Assembly: GCA_003819975.1 (NCBI GenBank)
Contig: RPPU01000079.1
Span: forward strand, 1-11,804
Direction: 5' to 3'
Length of the DNA stretch: 11,804 nucleotides
Source: Desulfobacteraceae bacterium
GTDB taxonomy: Bacteria > Desulfobacterota > DSM-4660 > Desulfatiglandales > HGW-15
The translations under genes were made by a program, and so were the position numbers. The notes under the pieces were generated by a model that made no database searches, was not told the DNA's origin, and worked only from the letters and a program-made list of their open reading frames with translations. Shown here piece after piece: positions 6,253 through 11,804 of the stretch (position 1 is the first letter of the stretch; every line of letters begins with the position of its first letter).

Positions 6253-7437
6253 TTATAAAGGACAAATAGGTTTGAAAAATTCAAACGCGCCTTGGTCGTT
6301 TATTTTTGCGATCACGGCACATTTGACGGGGTCGCCGGTGCCTTTGAAGCTGATCCGGCCGGTAATGCCCGGATACTCCTTGATTTTCGCCAGGGCATCG
6401 CGGAGGCATTGGCGGTTTTTGGCCGGATCTTCGCTTGGGCGGCCGCATTCGCGGAGGGCTTGTTGGGATAGCCCCAGACTGTCCCAGGTCAGAGCCGCGA
6501 CCTCATCCGGTTCGACGCCGTACTTGGTTTTATATTTCTCGATAAAATCCTTGGCCACGCCGATCGCGCCCGGGGCGACAAAAGGTGTAATGAAAAAAAG
6601 ACCCCGACAATCGCCGCCGCAAGCCCGGACCCAATCGCCGGAGTGCAAATCATGAGTGCCGACAATCGGTTTTTGCCAACCGAGTTGACGGGCTTGCTGC
6701 ACAATGCGGGCGGTTTGATCGGGGTGTTGCGGGATAAACAGGACTTCGGCTTCGGAATGGACAATCTTGATCAATGGAGAGCTGAAATCCGTATCTTTGG
6801 CAATGAAGTGCTCATCGGCGACTACGCTGCCCGGGTTGTCCGATTGCTCCCAGGCTTGCCGAAACGTTTCCGCTATGCTTTTGGAACCTTCATCGGCGAT
6901 GTCGTAGAGCACGGCTGCTTTGGTGAAAGCGAATTCGGATTTGATGAAATGGGCGCAGAGAGGGCCTTGAGCCGAATGGAGCAAACAGGCGCGAAACAGA
7001 TAGGGCCGGTCGCGGGTCAAGGCGGGGTTATCGGACCGGGGGCTGATCATGGGCGTTTTACGCTTATTGGCCTCTTCACCGGCCGGCAGGGCTTCATTGG
7101 AATCGGGCGGGCCCACAATAAGGATCACTTCATCCAGCGTAATCAGTTTGGTGTTGATCTCCACGGCGGTTGCGGCATTGGATTTGCTGTCAACGATGAT
7201 CAGTTCCAGGGGATATTTTTTGTCGCCCCAGGCAATCCCGCCGGCGGCATTGGTTTCTTCAGCCCATAATTGGGCGGCGCATATTACGCTTGCCCCGATT
7301 TGAGAGCTTGCGCCGGTCAGCGGAGCGTTCAGGCCGATTTTTACGGTGGGCAGGGGCGATGGGCGGCTGCAAAAAGAAAGGGTCAGACCGGAGCTAAGGA
7401 AAACCATTACAACAATCGTTAAAAATCGCTTGCTCAT
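6253..7437 (-). CDS. LivK-type (branched-chain amino acid/amide family) ABC solute-binding protein
   Basis: The product is 394 residues from the ATG at 7437, preceded by GGGGAG at 5 bases. A longer frame to 7530 exists, but the extra N-terminus does not look like a signal. A signal peptide (about 1-22) ends at LSFC23, a weak lipobox, so a lipoprotein is possible. The mature protein begins with the family signature VKIGLNAPLTG and continues with AAGGI, a VGPPDSNEALPAGEEANKR segment, ISPRSDNPALT and FRACLLHSAQG, typical of periplasmic-binding-protein type I ligand receptors. The substrate cannot be told from this; amino acids or amides are typical. The protein has about ten cysteines, many for this family (for example VRACGGDC, RECGRPSEDP). 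No permease or ATPase genes are adjacent. It is the upstream gene of the pair with the protease. Confidence 0.87.
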   Translation of the reverse strand: MSKRFLTIVVMVFLSSGLTLSFCSRPSPLPTVKIGLNAPLTGASSQIGASVICAAQLWAEETNAAGGIAWGDKKYPLELIIVDSKSNAATAVEINTKLITLDEVILIVGPPDSNEALPAGEEANKRKTPMISPRSDNPALTRDRPYLFRACLLHSAQGPLCAHFIKSEFAFTKAAVLYDIADEGSKSIAETFRQAWEQSDNPGSVVADEHFIAKDTDFSSPLIKIVHSEAEVLFIPQHPDQTARIVQQARQLGWQKPIVGTHDLHSGDWVRACGGDCRGLFFITPFVAPGAIGVAKDFIEKYKTKYGVEPDEVAALTWDSLGLSQQALRECGRPSEDPAKNRQCLRDALAKIKEYPGITGRISFKGTGDPVKCAVIAKINDQGAFEFFKPICPL

Positions 7438-7512
7438 TTCAGCTCCCCATTTTATAAGGCCGCTCACGAAAGGTTGGGTCACGAAAAATAAAAAAAATGG
7501 ATTAGGCTTCTT

Positions 7513-7627
7513 ATTCCAAAATATCGACATGGGGATTTCTAAAAATAGGCCTTTTGGAATTTTACGATTCGATTCTCGAGAGCCGTTGCCGATAAAGTGT
7601 ATTTTTAGAAATCCCGGGTTGTCGATA
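7513..7627. repeat. Facing copies of a TATTTTTAGAAATCCC-TGTCGAT motif (possible small mobile element)
   Basis: Copy A (7522-7547, minus strand) and copy B (7600-7627, plus strand) read TATTTTTAGAAATCCC, 4-5 variable bases, then TGTCGATA, and so form terminal inverted repeats of a segment of about 106 bp. Copy A is also framed by a perfect 9-bp pair, ATTCCAAAA (7513-7521) and TTTTGGAAT (7552-7560). Copy B ends in its own small hairpin, GGGTT-gtcgata-AACCC (7616-7632). A third copy is at 8809-8833. No coding capacity is seen. The size and inverted ends fit a MITE-like or REP-like element. Confidence 0.65.
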
Positions 7628-7639
7628 AACCCAAAACAT

Positions 7640-7748
7640 TTTCTCGCGCAAAGACGCCAAGAAAACCAATTTTTATTCTAAAACCTTTGCGGCTTGGCGT
7701 CTCTGGAGTAATTTTAAGTCTTTTAAAATTACGTCCTTGGCGCGAGAA
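7640..7748. repeat. Nested inverted repeat, multi-branched intergenic element
   Basis: Three stems nest here. The outer stem TTCTCGCGC (7640-7648) pairs with GCGCGAGAA (7740-7748). AGACGCCAAG (7652-7661) pairs perfectly with CTTGGCGTCT (7693-7702). GTAATTTTAA (7708-7717) pairs perfectly with TTAAAATTAC (7723-7732) around a 5-base loop. The result is a three-way-junction shape. The AAAGACGCCAAG arm resembles the repeat downstream of motB. It lies in the roughly 400-bp gap between the solute-binding-protein and hydrolase genes. In 7749-7845, up to the hydrolase stop, no gene or site was recognised. Confidence 0.6.
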
Positions 7749-7845
7749 TAATCTTGCTGCCCTCTTAGGGCCTCGTCTTCCAGGCATGGTCCCGGACGAC
7801 GCGTAGGTCTTATTAAAGTATTTATTTTATATCACAGTCTTTCAG

Positions 7846-8712
7846 CTAAATCAATCGGTCGAGATATCCTTTTATGGAATTGAGCATAAAGGTTTTTTCT
7901 CTTTTTTGAGTTTCGGGGTGGAGTGAATGAAAGGCGCTTAAATCCGGGTCTTTATCCAGGAGCGTGGCCAGGCAGCGCTCTGCCAGGCCCTCTTGGCTTT
8001 GAGTCGATTCATGCGTGATGATCTCATGCCAGCGTATCAATTGAGCCCGGATTCGGTCCACCATTTCAAGCGAGCTGCCAGCCTGGCCGAAATGGACATA
8101 ACAAATGGGCTGGTCCGGCAACGCGGCCAATTGTTTGAGGCTGTCCAGAAATTGATCCATGAAAAAGGGCGGGGGTACGGCCGGCCGTAAATAGGGCTTG
8201 CCCTGGATATTGAAAAAATTACCGGCCGCTTCTCCTGAAAAAAGAAAACCTTGGTAAGTATAACTCAGATGATGAACCGCATGTCCCGGGGTGGGGATAA
8301 CGGCGAGGTCTTTGATGCGGACTTCGGAATGGGGACGAATCTTATCCGCCGATACCGGTTTGATGGGACCATAGCCTCTGGCCAATTCACCCAAAACTTT
8401 GAGACTTCCTTCCCAGAGCTGGGTCGGTTCAACCAAATGTTTGATGCCTTTGGCATGACAAACAGCCGTGGCCATGGGAAAATGTTTCAGAAAATCGGCC
8501 AAACCGCCGGCATGATCGATATGGATATGGGATAAAAGCACGTAATCGACTTTTTCTATGCCCCGATCTTGGAGCGCCTGAATCAGGCGCTGCACCGAGG
8601 CAGAGGGTCCCACATCCATCACCAGGGTCGGGTTGCCGCGGCAAAGCCAGGAACCGATAAAAGGATCAAAACCGGGCCAATTTTGTTTGATTTCAATCAA
8701 TTCGGGTTGCAT
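7846..8712 (-). CDS. Metallo-beta-lactamase-fold hydrolase (ST1585-like)
   Basis: The product is 288 residues starting at MQPELIEIK. The frame extends upstream only to a TTG at 8754 without a ribosome-binding site, so the ATG at 8712 (weak AAGAAG upstream) is preferred. The metal-binding signature HxHxDH is H62-I-H64-I-D66-H67 (SHIHIDHAGG). TPGH144 AVHH and HFG (H207) supply later ligands. The LRPAVPPP and DSLKQLAAL segments and the VHFG ending match ST1585-like MBL proteins, which bind two metals and hydrolyse unknown substrates. The position normally held by the metal-bridging Asp (SGD) is Glu (SGE161AAG). No signal peptide is seen, so it is probably cytoplasmic. A gap of about 400 bp full of repeats separates it from the solute-binding protein, so it is probably a separate transcript. 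Confidence 0.85.
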   Translation of the reverse strand: MQPELIEIKQNWPGFDPFIGSWLCRGNPTLVMDVGPSASVQRLIQALQDRGIEKVDYVLLSHIHIDHAGGLADFLKHFPMATAVCHAKGIKHLVEPTQLWEGSLKVLGELARGYGPIKPVSADKIRPHSEVRIKDLAVIPTPGHAVHHLSYTYQGFLFSGEAAGNFFNIQGKPYLRPAVPPPFFMDQFLDSLKQLAALPDQPICYVHFGQAGSSLEMVDRIRAQLIRWHEIITHESTQSQEGLAERCLATLLDKDPDLSAFHSLHPETQKREKTFMLNSIKGYLDRLI

Positions 8713-8734
8713 GAATTTTCTTCTTTTAATCCAA

Positions 8735-8762
8735 ATGTTTTTTTGAAGGAACAAAAAAACAT
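8735..8762. repeat. Perfect 11-bp inverted repeat upstream of the MBL hydrolase gene
   Basis: ATGTTTTTTTG (8735-8745) and CAAAAAAACAT (8752-8762) are perfectly complementary around a 6-base loop. The repeat ends 22 bases upstream of the hydrolase ATG, so it would lie in its promoter or 5' untranslated region. It could be an operator or a leader hairpin. No promoter boxes were convincingly placed around it. Confidence 0.5.
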
Positions 8763-8808
8763 ATCGGCAGCGGCCCTTGAGAAATAGATCGTAAGATTAC
8801 CAAAGGCT

Positions 8809-8833
8809 TATTTTTAGAAATCCCCCTGTCGAT
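8809..8833 (+). repeat. Third copy of the TATTTTTAGAAATCCC-TGTCGAT motif
   Basis: The sequence reads TATTTTTAGAAATCCC, then CC, then TGTCGAT, the same core as the two facing copies 1.2 kb away (7522-7547 and 7600-7627). Similarity to copy A extends outward: CCAAAGGCT here against CCAAAAGGCC there, just before the core. It lies in the divergent gap between the MBL hydrolase and CBS genes. Confidence 0.65.
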
Positions 8834-8848
8834 GTTTCCGAGTTAAGC

Positions 8849-8897
8849 GCCTCCCTGAGTCGTTACGTGAAGGTAAAATAAGCCTTGACTCAGAGGC
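8849..8897. promoter_or_regulatory. Interrupted inverted repeat overlapping the CBS-gene -35 box
   Basis: GCCTC-cc-TGAGTC (8849-8861) is complementary to GACTCAGAGGC (8887-8897) apart from a 2-base bulge, with a 25-base gap between arms. The right arm overlaps the putative -35 hexamer at 8885-8890, which is where a repressor operator or a DNA loop would act. No regulator is known. Confidence 0.35.
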
Positions 8898-8914
8898 ACT
8901 TTAGCATGTATCCT
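8885..8914 (+). promoter_or_regulatory. Candidate sigma-70 promoter of the CBS-domain gene
   Basis: TTGACT (8885-8890), an 18-bp spacer and TATCCT (8909-8914) make a fair sigma-70 promoter. The predicted transcript would carry a leader of about 60 bases before the ATG at 8984. The -10 box is imperfect. Confidence 0.38.
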
Positions 8915-8983
8915 GTTGGAAACCAAGCCAAAAAAATCGGGCCGCCCCGCAGGCGGTTATCGAACCAAACGGAGGAGTAGAAC

Positions 8984-9421
8984 ATGAAAACCGTAAAAGA
9001 GATTCTGAAAATTAAAAACAAGGACATTTATTCTGTTGCTCCGACCGCGACCGTGTTTGACGCCCTTAAACTGATGGGCGAAAAAGGGATCGGCGCCTTG
9101 ATGGTCATGGAGGGCGGGGAAGCGGTGGGTATTATTTCTGAAAGAGATTATGCCCGCAAAGTCATTCTTAAAGGCAAGACCTCCCGGGACACGTTGGTCA
9201 AAGAGATTATGACTTCCAACATGTTCAGCGTCAAACCGCAGACCACGGTGGAAGAGTGTATGGTTTTGATAACCGGCAAGCGCATCCGGCATGTCCCGGT
9301 TTTCGATCAGGGTAAATTCGTGGGAATTATCTCCATCGGCGACGTGGTGAAATCGATTATCGCCCAACAGGAAATGCTGATCGAGCAACTCAGCAGCTAT
9401 ATTGCGGGAAAGTATATTTAA
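8984..9421 (+). CDS. Two-CBS-domain protein
   Basis: The product is 145 residues, made almost entirely of two CBS domains: CBS1 about 9-66 and CBS2 about 77-135. Features include the ATVFDALKLMGEKGIGAL core, VGIISERDYARK at the end of CBS1, VKEIMTSN between domains, and IRHVPVFDQGKFVGIISIGDVV in CBS2. A CBS pair (Bateman module) binds adenine nucleotides or related ligands and senses energy or redox state. Stand-alone pairs with a DYARK motif are common and similar to mycobacterial Hrp1, but their targets are mostly unknown. A strong GGAGGAG (8971-8977) lies 6 bases before the ATG. The gene is flanked by a candidate promoter and a strong terminator, so it is probably monocistronic. No membrane segment is present, so it is probably cytoplasmic. 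Confidence 0.92.
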   Translation: MKTVKEILKIKNKDIYSVAPTATVFDALKLMGEKGIGALMVMEGGEAVGIISERDYARKVILKGKTSRDTLVKEIMTSNMFSVKPQTTVEECMVLITGKRIRHVPVFDQGKFVGIISIGDVVKSIIAQQEMLIEQLSSYIAGKYI

Positions 9422-9473
9422 GGCCGCATTTTCAGCCGTAATGGTTTAACCTGTTTTAAAAAGTTATTATTTG

Positions 9474-9507
9474 AAGCCCCGGGAGGATGTAATCCCGGGG
9501 CTTTTTT
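9474..9507 (+). terminator. Rho-independent terminator after the CBS gene
   Basis: AAGCCCCGGGA (9474-9484) and TCCCGGGGCTT (9493-9503) form a perfect 11-bp GC-rich stem with an 8-base loop. A run of T to 9507 follows. It lies 50 bases after the CBS stop codon. Confidence 0.88.
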
Positions 9508-9556
9508 ATGCGGAGCCCTGTTCGAGCCAAATAACGTCAAACGCCAAAGGCGTCGG

Positions 9557-9586
9557 TTGGATTTTTAAAACCTAATCTGTTATAAT
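9557..9586 (+). promoter_or_regulatory. Candidate sigma-70 promoter of the DUF3592-type gene
   Basis: TTGGAT (9557-9562), an 18-bp spacer and a perfect TATAAT (9581-9586) lie in an AT-rich stretch. The predicted leader is about 60 bases. A small hairpin, ACGCC-aaa-GGCGT (9541-9553), lies just upstream. Confidence 0.45.
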
Positions 9587-9650
9587 TATATTTTATTTTT
9601 TCAGGCGATCCTGGCTTGTGTGCAACCTTCCCTAGCGGAGAGTGGAATCC

Positions 9651-10436
9651 ATGACGCGAAAACCGGAAAACATGCGGCCGTATGAATTCAGCGGGACCGG
9701 CAACCGCTTGACATTCGGTGAAGTGCGCCGGGCCTTTTTCAGAACCAAGGAAGGTTTTTTTGTTATTTTCGGCCTTTTTTTTGGCGGGATCCCTTTGATC
9801 ATCGGCGGTGTGTTTTTAAGCATCGTACTCCATGAAGCAAAACTACTGCGAGAGGGAATGCCGGCGCAGGCAACCATTGTCGGCAAGCACGTTTCGAGCA
9901 GCGATAAAAGCACGACCTACCGCATTTATTACGAATTTACGGCGGCGGACGGCAAGAAATACGGAGACGATTACTCAACGGACCGAAAAGAATATTATAC
10001 CGCGGAAGAAGGCGGACACCTGGAAGTCCGTTATGCAAAGGACGCCCCTTTCGATTCGGCGGTGGCCGGACGCGGCAGTGATTTTTCCTGGTGGGTCTTT
10101 TTATTTCTATCGGTTTTTGTGGCGATCGGAGGAACGTTCCTCTTTTTCGGTATTCGAGGGCTGCATCGCCGTCTGAGGCTCTACGGTAAGGGCTTGACGG
10201 CCTGGGGCAAGAACCTCGGCATTCAAACCGATTATTCCATGAAAGTAAACGGTCGGCCCTGCCGGGTGCTGGAGTTTGAATACACCGATTGGACCGGCCA
10301 AAAGCATGTTTGCCGGAGCGCCTATCTGAGCGATAAGACCATTAAACACCTTGAAAGCATGCAGAGCGTGCCGGTGGTTTATTTGCCGGACCGGCCCGAG
10401 GCGGCCGATTTGGACCTGGAGGCCTTGGGGCGATGA
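9651..10436 (+). CDS. Membrane protein with two DUF3592-like modules
   Basis: The product is 261 residues from the ATG at 9651, with GGAGAG (9637-9642) 8 bases upstream; an in-frame GTG at 9642 overlaps this site and is rejected. TM helices lie at about 36-60 and 146-168. After TM1 comes a beta-rich module of about 80 residues (71-140; AQATIVGK, YRIYYEFTAADGKKY, LEVRYAKDAP). After TM2 a second module repeats the pattern (TAWGKNLG, CRVLEFEYTDWTGQKHV, VPVVYLPDRPEAA). This layout fits DUF3592-type proteins, whose function is unknown. The internal duplication (TM plus module, twice) is inferred from matching motif order, not strong identity. The gene appears to have its own promoter and is separated from the next gene by a tandem repeat. 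Confidence 0.78.
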   Translation: MTRKPENMRPYEFSGTGNRLTFGEVRRAFFRTKEGFFVIFGLFFGGIPLIIGGVFLSIVLHEAKLLREGMPAQATIVGKHVSSSDKSTTYRIYYEFTAADGKKYGDDYSTDRKEYYTAEEGGHLEVRYAKDAPFDSAVAGRGSDFSWWVFLFLSVFVAIGGTFLFFGIRGLHRRLRLYGKGLTAWGKNLGIQTDYSMKVNGRPCRVLEFEYTDWTGQKHVCRSAYLSDKTIKHLESMQSVPVVYLPDRPEAADLDLEALGR

Positions 10437-10453
10437 GGAGCGTGAAACGGCAG

Positions 10454-10493
10454 ACGTGAGAACGTGAGAACGTGAGAACGTGAGAAAGTGAGA
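10454..10493 (+). repeat. 8-bp tandem repeat, five units
   Basis: The unit ACGTGAGA is repeated head to tail four times exactly (10454-10485), followed by a fifth copy with one change (AAGTGAGA, 10486-10493). It begins 18 bases after the stop of the DUF3592-type gene and ends 62 bases before the flavoprotein ATG. It contains no spacers, so it is not a CRISPR array. Confidence 0.9.
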
Positions 10494-10555
10494 AGACGCG
10501 AAGAAAAATAAATTTTGAAATTTGACGTCCGTGCCCATTTTTGGAGAATTATTTT

Positions 10556-11804
10556 ATGGAAGAAGAACATATTAAAACAGATGTGCTTTGTATCGGCGGC
10601 GGCATCGCCGGTTTGATGGCGGCCATTCGGGCCGCGGAACTGGGAGCCAAGGTGACGGTGATCGAGAAAGGCCATGCTCTGTACAGCGGCTGCGGCCGGA
10701 TGGGCAACGATCATTTCGAGACCTATATCCCCGAGGTGCACGGTCCGGACCGGGATGCTTGGATCGAAGAACTGCTGCGCACGGCCAAAGGGGAAATTCT
10801 CATCAGCCCAAACCTGTTGCGAGCCCAGTTTTTAAGGGCTTACGACATTGTGCGGCTTTGGGATTCCTGGGGCATTCCCATGAAGTACAAGGGTTCTTGG
10901 GAATTCGCCGGACACTCGTTTCCGGGACGGCCCATGACCCATGTGAAGTATGAAGGCCGGTTTCAAAAGAAGATTTTGCTCAAACAGGCCGCCGACAGAG
11001 GCGTAGAGGTCCGTAACCGGATCATGGCTGTTGAGCTTTTAACCGCGGGCGGACAGGTGATCGGCGCGATCGGGATCAGCACGCGCGAAGACAAAATCGT
11101 CATTTGTCAAGCCAAGGCGGTGATGCTCGGCACCGGCAAGTGCTCCCGGCTCTATCCCGGGCTGACGCCGGGGTGGATGTTCAACGATCCGCACGGCGGA
11201 ATCCAGACCGGTGACGGCCGAGCCATGGCTTTTCGGGCCGGGGCCGAACTCCAGAATTTGGAAATGCCGCAGCGTCATATCGGCCCCAAATACTTTACCA
11301 AGTTCGGCCAGGCCACCTGGGTCGGAGTAGTGCGGGATTGGGAAGGTAAACCGGCCGGAACGTTTGTGTTCAAACCGGACCGAAAATACGGGGACATGAT
11401 CTGCGAAGTCAATAAGCTGGCGCCGGAACAGTATGCGAAGGCCGGAAAAGGCCCGCTTTACATGGATTGCCGGGGCATCAGTCCCGAAGACTATGAATAC
11501 ATGATGCATTGGACGGCGCATGAAGGCAATATTTCACTGCTCGACCATATGCGGGACGAAGGCATTGACTTGCGCAAACATCCCGTCGAATTCGCCACTT
11601 ACCCCTTAAGGGGCGGCGGCTTGATTGCGGCCAATGAGAAGGCGGAGACCAGTTTGCGGGGGCTCTATGCTGCGGGCGACGAGGCCTTCGGCGACATCTC
11701 GGCCGCCGCCACTTTCGGTTATATTGCCGGAGAGAACGCGGCCGAATATATCCGGGACCTGCCGGAACCCGAATTTTCGGCGGCCGGACCGCTGATCAAG
11801 CAGC
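10556..11804 (+). CDS. FAD-dependent oxidoreductase, fumarate reductase/succinate dehydrogenase flavoprotein family (3' end outside window)
   Basis: The frame is open from the ATG at 10556 (GGAG at 10543-10546, 9 bases upstream) to the window edge, 416 codons. The N-terminus is a Rossmann FAD-binding motif, CIGGGIAGLMAA (12-23), ending in the ribose-binding glutamate E37 (VTVIEKG). Further family features are HGGIQTGDGRAMAFRAGAEL, in the position of the fumarate reductase TGDG...RAGA motif, and GLYAAGDEAFGD near the C-terminal FAD contact. Where fumarate reductases have a substrate-binding His before GG, this protein reads TYPLRGGGL, so the substrate is probably not fumarate. It could be a relative of the adenylylsulfate reductase alpha subunit or another anaerobic flavoprotein; the substrate is not identifiable here. 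No signal peptide is seen. The missing end and downstream genes would decide whether an iron-sulfur partner follows. Confidence 0.87.
   Translation, partial: MEEEHIKTDVLCIGGGIAGLMAAIRAAELGAKVTVIEKGHALYSGCGRMGNDHFETYIPEVHGPDRDAWIEELLRTAKGEILISPNLLRAQFLRAYDIVRLWDSWGIPMKYKGSWEFAGHSFPGRPMTHVKYEGRFQKKILLKQAADRGVEVRNRIMAVELLTAGGQVIGAIGISTREDKIVICQAKAVMLGTGKCSRLYPGLTPGWMFNDPHGGIQTGDGRAMAFRAGAELQNLEMPQRHIGPKYFTKFGQATWVGVVRDWEGKPAGTFVFKPDRKYGDMICEVNKLAPEQYAKAGKGPLYMDCRGISPEDYEYMMHWTAHEGNISLLDHMRDEGIDLRKHPVEFATYPLRGGGLIAANEKAETSLRGLYAAGDEAFGDISAAATFGYIAGENAAEYIRDLPEPEFSAAGPLIKQ

Noticed and set aside
6231..6284. Longer N-terminus for the protease (18 more residues)
   Set aside because: The extension overlaps the end of the binding-protein gene and lacks a Shine-Dalgarno site, while AGGA precedes the ATG at 6230 directly before the zinc ribbon.
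6643..7269. 208-codon plus-strand frame opposite the solute-binding-protein gene
   Set aside because: It is antisense to clear binding-protein motifs and has no domain signature or ribosome-binding site.
7346..7681. 111-codon plus-strand frame crossing into the repeat-rich gap
   Set aside because: It spans the binding-protein signal peptide on the other strand and two repeat elements; the composition follows the repeats, not a protein.
7737..7757. Second sigma-54 promoter (TTGGCGCG...CTTGC)
   Set aside because: The GG and GC are 15 bp apart instead of 10, and no plus-strand gene follows.
7605..7787. 60-codon minus-strand frame in the intergenic gap
   Set aside because: It lies almost wholly in inverted repeats and has no start signal; basic low-complexity translation.
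8957..9388. 143-codon minus-strand frame opposite the CBS gene
   Set aside because: Antisense to a protein with two full CBS domains, a strong ribosome-binding site and a terminator.
10454..10493. CRISPR-like array
   Set aside because: The repeats are 8 bp and contiguous with no spacers, and no cas genes are present.

Overview
The window looks like chromosomal DNA from a motile, anaerobic, Gram-negative bacterium, most likely a Desulfobacterota (delta-proteobacterial) lineage. The pointers are a fliW / PilZ / motA / motB flagellar segment with a sigma-54-type promoter, an N-terminal CPxC...CxxCG zinc ribbon fused to a membrane-anchored protease, a fumarate-reductase-like flavoprotein, and many short palindromic intergenic repeats. 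The taxon is inferred from gene style; no rRNA or marker gene is present.

Layout. (1) Positions 1-2689, plus strand: the 3' end of fliW, a sigma-54-like promoter, a PilZ-domain gene, then motA and motB overlapping by 22 bp. Together these encode a flagellar stator plus a likely cyclic-di-GMP receptor. (2) Positions 2769-8712, minus strand, read right to left: an ST1585-type metallo-beta-lactamase-fold hydrolase; a repeat-rich gap of about 400 bp; a LivK-type solute-binding protein; a zinc-ribbon/TM/trypsin-like protease only 22 bp further on; a small L-2-amino-thiazoline-4-carboxylate hydrolase-family protein; and an exported 42-residue-period TPR protein that converges on motB. (3) Positions 8984-11804, plus strand: a two-CBS-domain protein with its own terminator, a duplicated DUF3592-type membrane protein, an 8-bp tandem repeat, and the first 416 codons of an FAD-dependent oxidoreductase that runs off the window.

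The gaps hold most of the unexplained structure. There are two GTAG/CTAC-type palindromes, one of which supplies the protease stop codon. Three copies of a TATTTTTAGAAATCCC-N(3-5)-TGTCGAT motif occur, two of them facing each other. Two imperfect inverted repeats share an AAAGAC-containing arm.

No CRISPR array, tRNA, rRNA, transposase or phage gene was seen. The best candidates for new biology are the PilZ-stator unit with an unusually long spacing between its c-di-GMP motifs, the protease with a Cys-bearing helical-hairpin insertion encoded beside an orphan solute-binding protein, and the dispersed palindromic elements.
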